Shown here: piece after piece, positions 7,779 to 8,922 of the stretch
Numbering within the stretch: position 1 is the first letter of the stretch
How the letters are laid out: the number at the start of each line of letters is the position of its first letter
Origin: an uncultured Solobacterium sp.
GTDB lineage: Bacteria; Bacillota_I; Bacilli_A; Erysipelotrichales; Erysipelotrichaceae
Direction of reading: 5' to 3'
Assembly (NCBI GenBank): GCA_905235315.1
Contig: CAJOLG010000061.1
Location: 1-8,922 of the forward strand
DNA: 8,922 nt
Made by a program: the position numbers and the translations under genes
The notes under the pieces: generated by a model
Told to the model about the DNA's origin: nothing
Seen by the model: only the letters and a program-made list of their open reading frames with translations
The model's database searches: none

Positions 7779-7994
7779 TCAGTTCTGACCCATGGATTTC
7801 ATGACTGCTTTGATCTGTGCTTCGCTGGGTTTTCTTCCCATCTGCATGAACATCGCACGGATCTGTTTTTCCGTAATCGGAGGGTTTTCCTTCAATTGTT
7901 TTTCAAATGTTTTGCGTGTGAAATAGTAACTGATCGCTGCTCCGATAATGCCGCCGATCACAAGCCACAGCAAGGATGACCAGAATTCTGTCAT
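7779..7994 (-). CDS. yneF: YneF family (UPF0154) small membrane protein
   Basis: This 71-residue protein has a single N-terminal membrane span (about residues 6-25, WSSLLWLVIGGIIGAAISYY), then a basic segment and the conserved cytoplasmic tail. The tail carries ENPPITEKQIRAMFMQMGRK (about 36-55) and ends with KAVMKSMGQN. The NPPI-x6-R-x3-MQMG-x-KPS pattern and overall length match Bacillus YneF proteins, whose function is unknown. GGGAGG lies eight bases before the ATG, which fixes the start. The gene has its own promoter and terminator, is not in an operon with nifJ, and is divergent from the carboxypeptidase gene. The family call is firm; no function can be given from sequence. Confidence 0.92.
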   Translation of the reverse strand: MTEFWSSLLWLVIGGIIGAAISYYFTRKTFEKQLKENPPITEKQIRAMFMQMGRKPSEAQIKAVMKSMGQN

Positions 7995-8027
7995 AATCGT
8001 TACCTCCCTGGTTCATAATTCCGATGA

Positions 8028-8040
8028 GGCTATTATAGCC
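8028..8040. repeat. Palindrome over the yneF -10 box
   Basis: GGCTAT-T-ATAGCC is a perfect six-base-pair palindrome around one central base, and the TATAAT of the yneF promoter lies inside it. It could be an operator, or a chance extension of a TATAAT-like core. Confidence 0.3.
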
Positions 8041-8060
8041 GCTCGGCTGCCGTAATTCAA
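8032..8060 (-). promoter_or_regulatory. Promoter of the yneF-like gene
   Basis: On the minus strand TTGAAT (8055-8060) and TATAAT (8032-8037) are 17 bases apart, a 4/6 and a 6/6 match to the vegetative consensus. The predicted leader of about 30 bases contains the GGGAGG site. Confidence 0.65.
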
Positions 8061-8071
8061 CGCAGCAATTT

Positions 8072-8080
8072 TGATATAAT
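8072..8080 (+). promoter_or_regulatory. Extended -10 promoter of the carboxypeptidase gene
   Basis: TGATATAAT is a perfect extended -10 element (TGnTATAAT). There is no convincing -35 box, which extended -10 promoters can do without. Only the six bases CTCTCT separate it from the ATG at 8087, so the expected first transcribed base is the A of the start codon. The upstream part overlaps the divergent yneF -35 box. Confidence 0.65.
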
Positions 8081-8086
8081 CTCTCT

Positions 8087-8922
8087 ATGCGCACGATAAA
8101 TACCATCCTGCTTTCCGCGCTTCTTCTGCTGGGAAGCGGAACAGCGGTAAGAGCTGAGGAGTATCCCTATCAGGAAGAAGACCACCCGCCGATCACCAGC
8201 GGATATCTGTATCTCACGGATACCGATAACGGACAGGTGCTTTGGACCGTCGGCGGAGAGGAACGGATCTACCCCGCATCAATGACGAAAGTAATGTCTG
8301 CCGTCATCATGATCGAGGGCTGTCCCGAACTGGAAGAAACCGTACGCATTACCGATGCCATGTGGAGCGGCCTCATCGAAGCCAATGCGTCTGTCGCAGG
8401 ATTCCTGCCGGGAGATGAGCCGACCGTGCGGGAACTCCTGTACGGCGTTCTTCTTCCAAGCGGCGCCGATGCGGACAATGCGCTGGCGATGACCTACTTC
8501 GGCGGTACCGGCCCCTTTGTGGACCGGATGAACCAAAAGGCGGCCGAACTCGGCATGGCCTCAACGCATTTTGCCAACTGCACCGGGCTCCACGATCCGG
8601 ATCACTATTCCACCGTGCACGACATTTCCATCCTCATGGAATATGCCCTGCAAAACCCCCTGTTCTGTGAAATCCTCGGCACCCGGGAATATACCACCCG
8701 CCCGCTTCTCTCCCATCCGGAGGGCCTTACGCTGGAATCCACCAGCTGGCCACTGATCAACGACGGACCGGATACGTATGCGATTCCCGGTTTTCTCGGC
8801 GGTAAAACAGGCTACACCGTACCGGCCGGAAGATGTTTCACGTCGCATGCGGAATTCAACGGGATGCATCTTGTCCTTACCACCGCGCATTCCGAAGGAA
8901 CCGGACATCTTGCGGATGCCGC
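8087..8922 (+). CDS. D-alanyl-D-alanine carboxypeptidase (peptidase S11, low-molecular-weight PBP), 3' end cut by window
   Basis: This secreted serine DD-carboxypeptidase would remove the terminal D-alanine from peptidoglycan pentapeptides outside the membrane. The 278 visible residues begin with a signal peptide (basic MRTIN, hydrophobic core 7-15, likely cleavage after VRA at residue 23). The active-site motif is S65-M-T-K68, the third motif is K240-T-G242, and the family block MNQKAAELGMASTHFANCTGL (from 148) lies between. The second motif reads S125-G-A127 where the family usually has S-x-N. The start was chosen because it gives a complete signal peptide and no in-frame Met occurs before M66. 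No Shine-Dalgarno sequence is present; an extended -10 box ends six bases upstream, so the transcript is probably leaderless. The C-terminal beta domain and any membrane anchor lie beyond the window. DacA and DacF cannot be told apart here. Confidence 0.93.
   Translation, partial: MRTINTILLSALLLLGSGTAVRAEEYPYQEEDHPPITSGYLYLTDTDNGQVLWTVGGEERIYPASMTKVMSAVIMIEGCPELEETVRITDAMWSGLIEANASVAGFLPGDEPTVRELLYGVLLPSGADADNALAMTYFGGTGPFVDRMNQKAAELGMASTHFANCTGLHDPDHYSTVHDISILMEYALQNPLFCEILGTREYTTRPLLSHPEGLTLESTSWPLINDGPDTYAIPGFLGGKTGYTVPAGRCFTSHAEFNGMHLVLTTAHSEGTGHLADA

Noticed and set aside
8269..8908. Minus-strand open frames (8269-8478, 8279-8536, 8561-8908)
   Set aside because: They are antisense to the carboxypeptidase, which has a signal peptide and the SxxK and KTG motifs in its own frame.

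Overview
The window comes from a Gram-positive, probably anaerobic member of the Bacillota with roughly balanced base composition. The evidence is the single-subunit pyruvate:ferredoxin oxidoreductase (anaerobic pyruvate metabolism), the YneF-type small membrane protein, the pair of membrane glycolipid glycosyltransferases like those that anchor lipoteichoic acid, the secreted S11 carboxypeptidase, and AGGAGG-type ribosome binding sites. An Erysipelotrichia-like host is a guess, not a demonstrated assignment.

Layout. (1) Bases 1-3997, minus strand: a three-gene operon read from right to left. It holds a CpoA/alpha-diglycosyl-diacylglycerol-synthase-like glycosyltransferase, a polytopic flippase-like (LPG-synthase-TM/UPF0104) protein, and an alpha-monoglucosyl-diacylglycerol-synthase-like glycosyltransferase. 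The last is fused in frame to a nearly complete RecX domain and runs off the left edge. (2) Bases 4051-7725, minus strand: nifJ as a single transcription unit, with its own strong terminator, ribosome binding site, -10 box and a probable catabolite (cre) operator. (3) Bases 7744-8060, minus strand: a small yneF-like gene with its own promoter and terminator. (4) Bases 8075-8922, plus strand: a divergent D-alanyl-D-alanine carboxypeptidase gene, cut by the right edge, whose promoter abuts its start codon.

How the genes fit together. The operon would build mono- and di-glycosyl-diacylglycerol at the inner membrane leaflet, and the membrane protein between the two glycosyltransferases could move or control the glycolipid (inference). 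The carboxypeptidase trims peptidoglycan stem peptides outside the cell, so both ends of the window concern the envelope. NifJ turns pyruvate into acetyl-CoA with reduced ferredoxin.

The most unusual observations are the glycosyltransferase-RecX fusion and two genes (starting at 2926 minus and 8087 plus) whose near-consensus -10 boxes lie so close to the start codon that their mRNAs should be leaderless. The longest non-coding gap is about 124 bases (7655-7778). No RNA genes, mobile elements, CRISPR arrays or long repeats were seen.
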